NCBI GenBank assembly: GCA_017396465.1
Contig: JAFQLU010000006.1
Location: 1-43,613, forward strand
Reading direction: 5' to 3'
Origin: Clostridia bacterium
Lineage (GTDB): Bacteria; Bacillota; Clostridia; UBA1381; UBA9506
DNA: 43,613 bases
In this document: one piece after another, positions 7,663 through 15,831 of the stretch
Position numbering within the stretch: position 1 is the first letter of the stretch
Layout: every line of letters starts with the position of its first letter
The notes under the pieces: model-generated
Databases searched by the model: none
What the model was told of the DNA's origin: nothing
The model's input: only the letters and a program-made list of their open reading frames with translations
Translations under genes and position numbers: made by a program

Positions 7663-9033
7663 TTAGAAAGAAGCTGTAACGGTAGGGCTTGTATTATAGC
7701 CTGCACCGGTCAATCTGCTCATGCGAGCAAAAAATCCGCTTTCATAACGTTTCTGGAAGTATTCACTATCCACGGCATCCACGTCACCCCACAGGCGAAC
7801 TTTGCTTTCGCCGGGATAGAACGCCATAATCTGTTCGCCGGGAAGTCCGTAATATTTCGTGGTATTGACTTTGGCACCGCCGATTCTGTAAATCACGTTG
7901 CCCTCGCAATCGTAAATTACGCCGTTTGCATAAAATTCATGATAGCCGTCACCATTGATATCCACAGGCAGACATTCATAAATCGGAACGGGGAAATCAA
8001 AAGGAATTTCCTCACCGGTCATAGCATCCATGACATAAACCTCATCGGGAATATGGCTTGCTTCCGGTTTGGTTTTGACTGCCAATGCCATTTTGAAATG
8101 ATCGGGACGCACGGTTGCAACCCAACCCTGATGCATATGGTTGGTATTATATCCTGTTTTTTCACTCTGCACTTTTTTCCAAACGATTTCACCTTTATCA
8201 TCATACATAATAACACGCCAGCAACCAACAAAGTCCTTATCCTCACGGCAGGTATAGAGATAAGTTCTGCCGTCGGGACCCCAGAACATCTGCACGATGT
8301 CACTGTGACCGCGGAATTCGTCATGGCTACACAAAAGCACGTCTTTACCGTCATCTAAGGAAATCAGACGTTCTCCCCAGAATATTTCATCCACACCGTC
8401 GCCGTTAAAGTCAAATACGTTGATGTGGTGAGAAGCTCTCGGACCGGGTTCATCGGCACCGATTACTCTTTCCCAACGCAGAGATCTGTCGCTGTTATAT
8501 GCCTGCAGGAACATGTCGCCATATGTACCCTGAGAAGTAATCAACACGGGTTCGCCTTTTACATAACCTGCTGTCATGTTGGGGCGATAACAATGTGTCA
8601 TCGGTTCATACATGGTGTTAATCGCAGGGAATTCCCATGTGTCCATGGTCTTACCGTTTCTGGGATCGATTTTTTCCACGATGGAATTACGCACGCTGAA
8701 GGGGCGTAAGTCATCGGTGTTGTGTATCATATAGATTTCTTCCATACCGTCCTGGTCTAAATCAAATGCAATGAAAGGACAGAACCACACACCGGGCATA
8801 ACGCCGGGACCCCATTCTCTGTGCCACAGACGCTGACCTTTTTCGCCGTAAAGCGCCATATGCATATTACCGGTCTGCGGACGGATATATTCTTCCCACG
8901 GATCCATGTTGTGAGAATCAGAATAACCGAACAATGTATATTCCGGTTCATTTTCTGCAATTTTTAATTGTACGGAACGCACCTGCTTCAGCGGAATACC
9001 TAAGTCAAACTCTTTTAAAATCTGAATGTTCAT
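7663..9033 (-). CDS. Cytosolic beta-propeller protein, rhamnogalacturonan-lyase-like (PL11-related?)
   Basis: A 456-residue protein without signal peptide. Three FG-GAP-type calcium loops are visible: DLDQDGMEE (about 91-99), DFNGDGVDE (208-216) and DINGDGYHE (358-366). The arrangement recalls family PL11 rhamnogalacturonan lyases: an Asp-rich loop, then a GHSD segment (about 242-245, compare GHGD in PL11), a later GEIVW strand, and a C-terminal R-x-x-x-x-x-YN-x-x-P ending (GYNTSP, compare YNQPP). If so it would cleave rhamnogalacturonan fragments by beta-elimination in the cytoplasm. The match is by eye and distant. The start at 9033 has GGAGG 8 bases upstream. Its promoter carries a perfect inverted repeat shared with the next gene's promoter. 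Confidence 0.6.
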   Translation of the reverse strand: MNIQILKEFDLGIPLKQVRSVQLKIAENEPEYTLFGYSDSHNMDPWEEYIRPQTGNMHMALYGEKGQRLWHREWGPGVMPGVWFCPFIAFDLDQDGMEEIYMIHNTDDLRPFSVRNSIVEKIDPRNGKTMDTWEFPAINTMYEPMTHCYRPNMTAGYVKGEPVLITSQGTYGDMFLQAYNSDRSLRWERVIGADEPGPRASHHINVFDFNGDGVDEIFWGERLISLDDGKDVLLCSHDEFRGHSDIVQMFWGPDGRTYLYTCREDKDFVGCWRVIMYDDKGEIVWKKVQSEKTGYNTNHMHQGWVATVRPDHFKMALAVKTKPEASHIPDEVYVMDAMTGEEIPFDFPVPIYECLPVDINGDGYHEFYANGVIYDCEGNVIYRIGGAKVNTTKYYGLPGEQIMAFYPGESKVRLWGDVDAVDSEYFQKRYESGFFARMSRLTGAGYNTSPTVTASF

Positions 9034-9064
9034 AAGAAAACCTCCAAATATTTTTGTCACCTTT

Positions 9065-9110
9065 ATTCTACGCCTTTTTTCTGCATTTTGCAATACAATT
9101 CTTGCAAAAT
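9065..9110 (-). promoter_or_regulatory. Promoter with inverted-repeat operator (lyase-like gene)
   Basis: On the minus strand, TTGCAA (-35, 9088-9093), 17-base spacer, TAGAAT (-10, 9065-9070). The -35 is one arm of a perfect 9-bp inverted repeat: ATTTTGCAA (9085-9093), 8 bases, TTGCAAAAT (9102-9110). Overlap of the repeat with the -35 suggests control by a dimeric regulator. A near copy lies at 10273-10297. Confidence 0.65.
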
Positions 9111-9155
9111 ATCGAATTATTTTCTGATAATTATTGCAGAATCGAAAAATTTTCT

Positions 9156-10223
9156 CTATTCTTCACAAAACCAGTCGGGAAAGGAAGCATCAAACCGACA
9201 AAGCTTTACATTTGTGAAGAACAGCTTTTCCTCCGGGATGTTTCCGTCAAAGGAGATATAAAATCTGCCGTCTCCCAAAGCTGCAATACCTGTGGAGCCG
9301 CGCGAAAAATGAGAGCCGTATATTCTGTTTTCTTTTTGCCCCACACCGATTTTCGCCGAGGTCAGAAGCATCCCTTTTTCCGCACCTCTGCCTTCTAGTT
9401 TGGACTGTTTTGCAGAAACTGTCCCATCAATAGCAAACATCTTAAAATGCTCAAATTCCGTTTTTTCACCGGGATAAACCGCTACAAACCAGTAACCGCT
9501 ATGAGAATCATATTCCAAATTCTGAATTCCCCAATTGGTGTTACCGGTGTAGAAAAAGTATCTTTCCTCGCATTTTTCCGGACCGTTGTGGTGAGGACAA
9601 AGCTGCTGCAAAGGTTCAGCATAGGCATCAAAGATGGAGAGGTCATATTGCAGCAGAACCTGATGGTCATTGTCGGTACGGTCAATTTCTCCGTAGATTC
9701 CTTCTGCAACCATGATTTTCCGCGCCCCGTCTTTTCCGCTGCCGAACACCGGTCCCACGGAAACGCCGTCAATACCGCTGCAACCAAAACGGTGCGGTCT
9801 GCCGCTGGACTCGTCCGTACTGCTGTAGTCCGAAACAACATCACGCAGATATACCGCTTTCATAGCGCCGTCCTTTTCCGCATCCATTCCCATTCGGGTT
9901 AACTTGTCTGCATCAAAGGATACCAGATAAAATGCATTCTCTTCCGCCAGAGCCTTACCGGTACGTGCTACGATTCCTGCGCCGATGCTGTCGTGCTTCA
10001 GCTCCAAGGACCCGTAAACCCGGTTGTTTTCCGAATCAAAGGCAATGCATCCCAGATGCCCGATCAGGTTTTCCACCGTGGCAATGGCGTTGCCTTCCAT
10101 GTCGGTTTTTAATAAAATCGTCGTAAAGGAATAATATACATATCCGCGCACGGTATCCACTGCAATGCCCTGCACATGACCTTCTTTCCAGTTTCCGCTA
10201 AAAATATTTTTGGGTAAATTCAT
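9156..10223 (-). CDS. Cytosolic beta-propeller-like protein (GCSGIDG family)
   Basis: A 355-residue protein with no signal peptide. It is homologous over most of its length to residues about 45-463 of the secreted protein at 4039-6702: HVQGI at 16-20 against HVQGV, RFGCSGIDG at 145-153 against RYGCSGIDG, and NWGIQNLEYD against SYGAQQLEVD. Repeated short blocks (GYVYYSF, NRVYGSL, HSGYWFVAVY) suggest propeller blades. The start at 10223 has GGAAGG 7 bases upstream; the longer open frame has no support. I do not recognise the family. An intracellular and an extracellular version of one domain in a single locus suggests action on the same substrate on both sides of the membrane, perhaps polymer outside and oligomer inside. 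Confidence 0.65.
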   Translation of the reverse strand: MNLPKNIFSGNWKEGHVQGIAVDTVRGYVYYSFTTILLKTDMEGNAIATVENLIGHLGCIAFDSENNRVYGSLELKHDSIGAGIVARTGKALAEENAFYLVSFDADKLTRMGMDAEKDGAMKAVYLRDVVSDYSSTDESSGRPHRFGCSGIDGVSVGPVFGSGKDGARKIMVAEGIYGEIDRTDNDHQVLLQYDLSIFDAYAEPLQQLCPHHNGPEKCEERYFFYTGNTNWGIQNLEYDSHSGYWFVAVYPGEKTEFEHFKMFAIDGTVSAKQSKLEGRGAEKGMLLTSAKIGVGQKENRIYGSHFSRGSTGIAALGDGRFYISFDGNIPEEKLFFTNVKLCRFDASFPDWFCEE

Positions 10224-10252
10224 GTCTGCACCTTCCAAAAAGTTTTTTCTAT

Positions 10253-10297
10253 ATTCTACACCTTTTTTCCGCATATTGCAATACGAATCTTGCATAT
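10253..10297 (-). promoter_or_regulatory. Promoter with inverted-repeat operator (propeller gene)
   Basis: On the minus strand, TTGCAA (-35, 10276-10281), 17-base spacer, TAGAAT (-10, 10253-10258). An imperfect inverted repeat, ATATTGCAA (10273-10281), 8 bases, TTGCATAT (10290-10297), overlaps the -35. Sequence, spacing and placement match the operator at 9085-9110. Confidence 0.65.
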
Positions 10298-10385
10298 TTC
10301 TTTCTTTTTCTGATAATGTTTGCAGCTGCGGATATTTCACTTCTGTTATTCCGAAACTGCCCGGAAAGGATATTACACAGCTTAC

Positions 10386-10423
10386 AAAAAAGCTGTAGCA
10401 AAATGAAATCATTTTGCTACAGC
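10386..10423 (-). terminator. Terminator of the secreted modular protein gene
   Basis: A 14-bp perfect stem (10392-10405 with 10410-10423) followed on the minus strand by TTTTTTG. It lies 14 bases after the stop of the gene at 10437. Confidence 0.9.
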
Positions 10424-10436
10424 CCACACGATTTTT

Positions 10437-12944
10437 TTATTTTGTAATTGCCGATGTCAAGGGAGTAAATGCCGTCAAGTCGCTCCAGAGCATCACATTG
10501 ATTTTGCTGCCGGTTTCAAAATCTTGCGGCAGAGCATCCGAACTATAGTATCCGTTTGTTACATTTACGGATTCAACATCAATCATCTGTTTGGTATCCT
10601 TGTCGTAAGAAACATACAGAACAATTGCCGTATCTTCTGCTGAAGTTGCTAAAACCGCACCTGTTGCTGCATCGTATGTCAGTTTATTTTTCCGTACGAC
10701 ATTCGCATCTGTTGTCCATACAGTATAGCCGGATATTGCACCGTTTAAGTAGCCTACAACCTCCACGGTAAGCTTCTTGCCGTTTGCAGAAGCAGGAATG
10801 GTGAAATCAAGGCTCGTATCTGTCGTTTCATACACGCCGAGAAGTGCTTTATTTGCATCTTCGCCCTGATAAATCTTCACGATGTGGGAAACGCCGCTTT
10901 CTGCCGCTGTCACATCATCCCAGGACACAGTTACATTCTCTGCAACTGCCAGATCACCGTTGATTGCGATATTTTCCGCATAAACATCCTGAATCTCAAG
11001 CAGATTGATATAATCGTACCACATAGATGCCGAGCCGGAGGTTGCGTTATTTGCCGTTGCCTTAATATTCAGATTCGCCGCAACATCTACATCCGCTGCA
11101 ACTGCCTCCGTCGCTGCAAAACGGTATTTGTAATAATTCATAGTGTTTGTTACCTGAGGCGGTTCTGCGGTATCTGTAATCTGCAGGGTGTTCTCGCCCT
11201 TTGTCAGATTGATATCCAAATCAGCGGTAACGTCCTTTGTATCAATTTTCATACCTACGCACAATTCATAGGTTTTTCCTGCCACAAGCTTCACGGGAGC
11301 CGAAAGCGTTGTGGGGTTTATTGCCGACTGATAAACATACATATTGCCATTGGATATGGATTTGCTTGCACCTGTTGTTTTCGCAGGATTTGATGCAAAT
11401 ACCATGGGTATATCTTTGTAATTCACTACAAGGCTTTCTCCGCTGCCGCTGGTGTTGTATCCCGAAACGGTTGACAAAGCAAAATCGCCGTTGGGCACCA
11501 GGTTTGCCCCCTTATATTCCTTAATGGACAATTCATCTACATAAAGGATACCGTTTCCGGAAGCTTCGGTCACATGGATGCTGATTGATGTACTGCCGTT
11601 CCACGCAACAGTACCGGTAGCAGGAATATAAACATAACCCACATAGTCAACCCAATCGGTGGTAAGCGTAGGTCTTCCGCTGTTCACTTTTTCTGTGTTA
11701 TATGTAAGCGGTACATAGTTACCGTCTGCATCCAGATATCCCGTAAATGCGCCCTGCGCCGACATTGCAGAACCATTGTTCTGCGGGTTGAGCTGAAAAT
11801 ACGGAACCGCATGGATAAATCCGTTGGTAAGTGCACTTGTTTTAGCGGTAACAGCACCCGTGGAGCTGTTTAAATAATAATGACTTTCACTTTCCAGGGT
11901 TTCGTCAATAGTCACAGCAGGCGCTTTGAGTCTTGCCGTGAACTGATACAGCGTGTTGCCGTGTACATTCGAAATCGGATATCCGCCTGCACCGTTGGTG
12001 AATTTTGCCGAACCATCCTTTGAGGAAACTGCAGCATACATACCGTCTCCGCTTTCACCCGCTGTCTTAAAATATCCGCGGCCGGTAGCATCGGTTACGG
12101 TACCGCTTGCGTCTACTGTCTTATATGCCACTCCGTTGACTACGCTGGAATGATACAGTTGTGTGATTTTTCTGCCGTTATCCATCAGCTCATCGCCCGC
12201 CGAATAGGACAAGTCGGTAGCAACGCCGGGCTGTGCAACCTGCTCCAGTACAATATTATCCACATAGGATACTGCGTTTACATTCTCCGACGCGTTTCTG
12301 AGCGTAAGTCTGAATGCGCTGAAGTTATCTACTGCAACAAACGAACTGCTTCCTGCGGTAAACATCCCGTCTTCATACACAAACTCGTAGGAATATTTCT
12401 GCCATGTGCCATCTGCCGAAATATAGGTTGAAAATGCACCTGATAAATCCTTCCAGACAGATGTGTTTTCAAAGGAATATACGCCGGTTGTTTCATCGTA
12501 AGAAACAGTTTCCTTTGTGGTGTCATAATTTCCGGTCTTCACAAACGAACCGTTTGCCCCAACCATAAATAAAATCGGGAATACCTTCGTGGGCATCGCG
12601 CCCTCCTCTGCCTTTACCATGGCATCGTAGGATAACCGATAGGTTTTTCCTTTTTCCGGTTTAAAGGTGGATGTTTTCAAACCGATGGAAACATGCTCGT
12701 CCACAAAACAAACATTGATACATCCGTTGGAATCGCCAGCCCCTTCACCTTCTACATAACTGTAGTAGGGCTTGTTCTGATATGTTATTCCGTCAAACTG
12801 CTGCAAATCTGCTTCTGTTTCAAAGTCCAGATACAAAGAGCTTGCAGTTTCACTGCCGTAGAATCCTGCCTGCACCGGAGCAACCGTTAAAGCGAAAAGC
12901 ACAGCAAGAAGCACGGACAACATGACATAACCTTTTCTTTTCAT
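10437..12944 (-). CDS. Secreted modular carbohydrate-binding-like protein
   Basis: An 835-residue exported protein. Signal peptide about 1-26 (cleavage near VQAG). At least three jelly-roll modules of the CBM4/9 type are suggested: about 30-230 (ending in the YVDNIVLEQ strand), 235-480 (ending YVDELSIKEY) and 480-650 (opening NGDFALS, ending WYDYINLLEIQ). A fibronectin-III-like segment follows (about 660-745, VTVSWDDV...). The last about 80 residues have the pattern V-x-Y-x-x-D...VMLWSDLTAFTPL, a C-terminal module I associate with secreted clostridial proteins; related stretches occur inside both giant esterases here. No catalytic domain or wall anchor is evident, so it is probably a substrate-binding protein. 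GGGAG precedes the ATG by 6 bases. Confidence 0.7.
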   Translation of the reverse strand: MKRKGYVMLSVLLAVLFALTVAPVQAGFYGSETASSLYLDFETEADLQQFDGITYQNKPYYSYVEGEGAGDSNGCINVCFVDEHVSIGLKTSTFKPEKGKTYRLSYDAMVKAEEGAMPTKVFPILFMVGANGSFVKTGNYDTTKETVSYDETTGVYSFENTSVWKDLSGAFSTYISADGTWQKYSYEFVYEDGMFTAGSSSFVAVDNFSAFRLTLRNASENVNAVSYVDNIVLEQVAQPGVATDLSYSAGDELMDNGRKITQLYHSSVVNGVAYKTVDASGTVTDATGRGYFKTAGESGDGMYAAVSSKDGSAKFTNGAGGYPISNVHGNTLYQFTARLKAPAVTIDETLESESHYYLNSSTGAVTAKTSALTNGFIHAVPYFQLNPQNNGSAMSAQGAFTGYLDADGNYVPLTYNTEKVNSGRPTLTTDWVDYVGYVYIPATGTVAWNGSTSISIHVTEASGNGILYVDELSIKEYKGANLVPNGDFALSTVSGYNTSGSGESLVVNYKDIPMVFASNPAKTTGASKSISNGNMYVYQSAINPTTLSAPVKLVAGKTYELCVGMKIDTKDVTADLDINLTKGENTLQITDTAEPPQVTNTMNYYKYRFAATEAVAADVDVAANLNIKATANNATSGSASMWYDYINLLEIQDVYAENIAINGDLAVAENVTVSWDDVTAAESGVSHIVKIYQGEDANKALLGVYETTDTSLDFTIPASANGKKLTVEVVGYLNGAISGYTVWTTDANVVRKNKLTYDAATGAVLATSAEDTAIVLYVSYDKDTKQMIDVESVNVTNGYYSSDALPQDFETGSKINVMLWSDLTAFTPLTSAITK

Positions 12945-12965
12945 ATTTACACTCCCTTTATTGTA

Positions 12966-12993
12966 TTTTTACGCATCTTACTTATGAAATCAA
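12966..12993 (-). promoter_or_regulatory. Possible promoter of the secreted modular protein gene
   Basis: On the minus strand, TTGATT (12988-12993), 16-base spacer, TAAAAA (12966-12971). Just upstream (12991-13009) lies TGCACGAATTATAT, a partial match to the TGCAAGAATTGTAT operator of the two neighbouring genes. Confidence 0.4.
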
Positions 12994-13040
12994 ATATATA
13001 ATTCGTGCAGAATTTAGATGCCAAGCATTTTAAATGAATT

Positions 13041-13212
13041 GACAACTGTCTTGTCGTGAATTGGCGTTCCGCCATGATTTCTCGCTATCGCTCCATGAAT
13101 TGAATTGCCTTCATGCACGAAGTGCAATTCACGAGCCGCAGGCTCAATTCACGAAATCTTTGATTTCAATTCATGCCGAAGGCAATTCATTGATTTCATC
13201 CTCGATGAAATC
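13041..13212. repeat. Array of tri-loop hairpins joined by AATTCA linkers
   Basis: The 390-base gap 12945-13334 has no gene, but its middle is a mosaic of short palindromes. GACAA/TTGTC (13041-13055, 5-base loop) comes first. The rest have three-base loops: GGCG-ttc-CGCC (13063-13073), TGCAC-gaa-GTGCA (13114-13126), GAGCC-gca-GGCTC (13133-13145), GAAATC-ttt-GATTTC (13153-13167), TGCC-gaa-GGCA (13174-13184) and GATTTCATC-ctc-GATGAAATC (13192-13212). They are separated by GTGAATT, AATTCAC or AATTCAT, which can themselves pair. There is no T run, so it is not a simple terminator, and the arms differ in sequence, so it is not a CRISPR array. Confidence 0.7.
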
Positions 13213-13292
13213 AATATAACACATGAACCACAAAAATGCAACTCACAATACAAAAAAAGTCAATATTTTTATACAAAAAGTCGATATCATAC

Positions 13293-13328
13293 AAAAAAGA
13301 GCCAATCCCCAAAGGGAATTAGCTCTTT
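13293..13328 (-). terminator. Terminator of the amino acid ABC operon
   Basis: On the minus strand, AAAGAGCTAATTCCC and GGGATTGGCTCTTT form an imperfect stem ending in TTTTTT, within 7 bases of the ATPase stop codon. Confidence 0.8.
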
Positions 13329-13334
13329 GAAATC

Positions 13335-14081
13335 TTACAGTACGCAGTTTAAGAACGCCTGGGTTCTTTCGTTCTGCGGGTTTGTGAAAATTTCTTCCGG
13401 TGTGCCTTCTTCCATGATGATACCGTCATCCATGAAGATAACACGGTCGGCAACATCTCTTGCGAAGCCCATTTCGTGGGTTACCACAACCATGGTCATG
13501 CCGGCTTTAGCTAAATCCTTCATAACGGCTAAAACTTCGCCTACCATTTCAGGATCCAGCGCCGAGGTCGGCTCATCGAAGAGCATGATGTCGGGCTTCA
13601 TAGCTAGCGCACGGGCAATTGCCACACGTTGCTTCTGACCGCCGGAAAGCTGGGAAGGATAGCTTTCAGCTTTATCCTCCAGACCTACGGTTTTTAAAAG
13701 CTCCATCGCCGTTTTTTCTGCTTCTTCCTTGGTTTCCTTCTTAAGGTCAACCGGAGCAAGCATGATGTTTCTTTTCACATTCATGTTTGCAAACAGATTA
13801 AAGTGCTGGAACACCATACCGATGTTTTCACGAACCTTATTGATATTGATTTTTTTATCGCTGATGCGAAAATTATCCACAATGATTTCGCCGGAAGTTG
13901 CTTCCTCCAGCTTGTTTAAACAGCGCAGAAATGTGGTTTTACCGGAACCGGACGGTCCGATAACGCACACCACTTCACCATTATAGATATCTGTGGTAAC
14001 GCCGTCTAAAACAACTTTTTTTCCAAAGCTTTTCTTCAGGTCTTTCACATGGATTTTTACTTCGGTTTTATTTTCTGCCAC
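13335..14081 (-). CDS. Polar amino acid ABC transporter ATP-binding protein (GlnQ-like)
   Basis: A 248-residue ABC ATPase that would power uptake of glutamine or a related polar amino acid. Walker A is GPSGSGKT (42-49), the signature LSGGQKQR, Walker B DIMLFDEP and the H-loop VTHE, all intact. Length and spacing are typical of the HisP/GlnQ group. It starts with GTG at 14081, with GGAG 8 bases upstream, and overlaps the permease gene by 14 bases, which points to translational coupling. A terminator follows immediately. The exact amino acid cannot be told from sequence. Confidence 0.95.
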   Translation of the reverse strand: MAENKTEVKIHVKDLKKSFGKKVVLDGVTTDIYNGEVVCVIGPSGSGKTTFLRCLNKLEEATSGEIIVDNFRISDKKININKVRENIGMVFQHFNLFANMNVKRNIMLAPVDLKKETKEEAEKTAMELLKTVGLEDKAESYPSQLSGGQKQRVAIARALAMKPDIMLFDEPTSALDPEMVGEVLAVMKDLAKAGMTMVVVTHEMGFARDVADRVIFMDDGIIMEEGTPEEIFTNPQNERTQAFLNCVL

Positions 14082-14739
14082 GGCTTAATCTCCTTTCCAA
14101 AGCATTTGCAACCTGCTGCAGAATCAAGATAACAATTAAGTACATCACTGCAACAATTGCCCAGGTTTCAAAGGATTTAAAGGTGATGGCAATAACATTC
14201 TGCGCTTTGTTAACCAATTCCGGAAAACCGATAACCGAAAGGATAGATGTATCCTTTAAGGTAATGATAAACTGGTTTACAATGCTGGGAATCATATTTT
14301 TGATTGCCTGAGGCAGAACAACCCGGAACATGGATCTCCAATAGGATAACCCGAGACTTCTTGCAGCCTCCATCTGACCGGGGTCGATAGCCTGAATACC
14401 CGCACGGATGATTTCGGACATGTATGCACCACAGTTCACGGCAAGACAGATCGTACCCGCCTGCAGGGGTGAAAAGGTGTAGCGAATGCCTAAAATCGTT
14501 CTGAGCCCGTAGGGCAGTCCGTAGAACACGAAGAACGCAAGAACAATCATGGGAACGCCACGGATAATGTGCACGTAAACCGCAGAAATTGCTCTTGTTA
14601 CTTTATTGTCCACGACGCTGGCCAAACCAAAGATAACGCCGAGAATGCACCCGAAAAACAGACCGCACAGTGCTAAAAGCAAGGTTTGTCCCATTGCCGA
14701 AATCAGCAGTGAGCCGTAGGTGCCGATGATTTGTGTCAT
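14068..14739 (-). CDS. Polar amino acid ABC transporter permease (HisM/GlnP-like)
   Basis: A 223-residue integral membrane protein with about five hydrophobic segments. It has the permease EAA loop: the stretch [20 protein letters not shown] fits the EAA-x3-G-x9-I-x-LP consensus, with the Ile position as Val. The N-terminal QTLLLALCG segment is typical of the HisM/GlnP family. It forms the membrane channel with itself, taking substrate from the binding protein encoded just upstream and energy from the ATPase encoded just downstream. Confidence 0.94.
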   Translation of the reverse strand: MTQIIGTYGSLLISAMGQTLLLALCGLFFGCILGVIFGLASVVDNKVTRAISAVYVHIIRGVPMIVLAFFVFYGLPYGLRTILGIRYTFSPLQAGTICLAVNCGAYMSEIIRAGIQAIDPGQMEAARSLGLSYWRSMFRVVLPQAIKNMIPSIVNQFIITLKDTSILSVIGFPELVNKAQNVIAITFKSFETWAIVAVMYLIVILILQQVANALERRLSRGRK

Positions 14740-14783
14740 GGAGCAAATACCCTCCTAATAATGATATGCCTTAAAGTGTTTGA

Positions 14784-15572
14784 TTAGCCGAGGTATTTTG
14801 CAATAATCTCGTCGTACTTGCCGTTTGCACGGATGTTCTTAAGACCTGCGTTGAAGAGGTCTACCAGTTCCTGTTTGGAAGAATCGAAGATTGCGAAACC
14901 GTACTGTGCGGGTTCGTTTTCTGTACCTTCAACGAATTTCATATCCAGTTCGCCGATTTTGATGTTGTATTTTAAGATCGGTGTATCATCCAGGCAAGCG
15001 TCAACCTGTCCGCCCATAACCGCCTGATACATGTCAGGAGATGTGGAGAAGGTTACAACTTCAAAACCATACTGGTCTTTGATGCTTTCTGCGTACTGGT
15101 TGCTCATGGTACCGTTCTTAACAGCTACCTTTTTGCCGGACATGTCAGCAAAGCCTGCGATGGAAGAATCGGAAGCTACTGCCATACCCTGTGTTGCATC
15201 ATAGTAACCGTCAGAGAAGGTCCAGCCTGTGTTCTTTCTTTCTTCTGTGATGGAAGCACCGGCAATCATACCGTCTGCCTGGCCTGCCTGACATGCTGCG
15301 ATAGCTGCATCCCAGCCAACATACTGCAGGTCATAGGTGAAGCCCTGATCTTCAGAGATAGCCTTTAAGATATCCATATCGATACCAACGATGTTACCTT
15401 CAGCATCCTGGAATTCAAAGGGGCTGAAGCCTTTGTCTGTTGCGATAACGAAGTGTTTACCGCCTTCTGCGGGCGCGTTTGCATTGCCGCCTTCTGTGTT
15501 GTTGCCGCAAGCTGCTAAGCTCAGCATCATGATAGCTGCTGCAGCCAGGCATAAAATTTTTCTGAATTTCAT
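14784..15572 (-). CDS. Amino acid ABC transporter substrate-binding lipoprotein
   Basis: A 262-residue solute-binding protein of family 3. The signal peptide ends in the lipobox LAAC with the lipidated Cys at 22, followed by a Gly/Asn-rich linker, so it is tethered outside the membrane. The mature part has the family pattern: ATDKGFSPFEF near the start, DMDILKAI, and a C-terminal ANGKYDEIIAKYLG. It is the first gene of the three-gene uptake operon, which is the common order. GGAG lies 9 bases before the ATG. The substrate is probably glutamine, glutamate, arginine or cystine; I cannot choose among these. Confidence 0.94.
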   Translation of the reverse strand: MKFRKILCLAAAAIMMLSLAACGNNTEGGNANAPAEGGKHFVIATDKGFSPFEFQDAEGNIVGIDMDILKAISEDQGFTYDLQYVGWDAAIAACQAGQADGMIAGASITEERKNTGWTFSDGYYDATQGMAVASDSSIAGFADMSGKKVAVKNGTMSNQYAESIKDQYGFEVVTFSTSPDMYQAVMGGQVDACLDDTPILKYNIKIGELDMKFVEGTENEPAQYGFAIFDSSKQELVDLFNAGLKNIRANGKYDEIIAKYLG

Positions 15573-15617
15573 GTGTTTTGTCTCCTTTTTTTATATATTT
15601 TTGGTGATACAAATTAT

Positions 15618-15646
15618 ATTGTACTATATTTTAAGCAAAAAAACAA
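15618..15646 (-). promoter_or_regulatory. Promoter of the amino acid ABC operon
   Basis: On the minus strand, TTGTTT (15641-15646), 17-base spacer, TACAAT (15618-15623). An overlapping TATAAT 5 bases downstream is an alternative -10. Confidence 0.5.
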
Positions 15647-15704
15647 GTATTATTTTATTTTTTTCGCTCAAAAACAGGAAAAAACCGCATAGAATGGGCA
15701 AAAC

Positions 15705-15733
15705 TTGACAATATAGGATAAAAATGGTATAAT
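15705..15733 (+). promoter_or_regulatory. Consensus sigmaA promoter of the 15.8-18.0 kb operon
   Basis: Perfect TTGACA (15705-15710), 17-base spacer, perfect TATAAT (15728-15733). It gives a leader of about 90 bases before the ATG at 15832, in which I see no recognisable riboswitch. Confidence 0.85.
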
Positions 15734-15831
15734 CTAGAACAGATTATATACAGAATTTATTTATCGCCATTGTCCACAAAAGGCACCGGCGGTATTCACA
15801 GAACATCGTCAACTGAAAGGAGAACTTACAA

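Noticed and set aside
13041..13212. CRISPR array
   Set aside because: The recurring parts are 6-7 base linkers and the palindromes differ in sequence; there are no constant repeats of 23-40 bases, no equal spacers and no cas genes.
13105..13638. 177-codon open frame on the plus strand
   Set aside because: It spans the hairpin array and the antisense of the ABC ATPase gene, whose minus-strand motifs are unambiguous.
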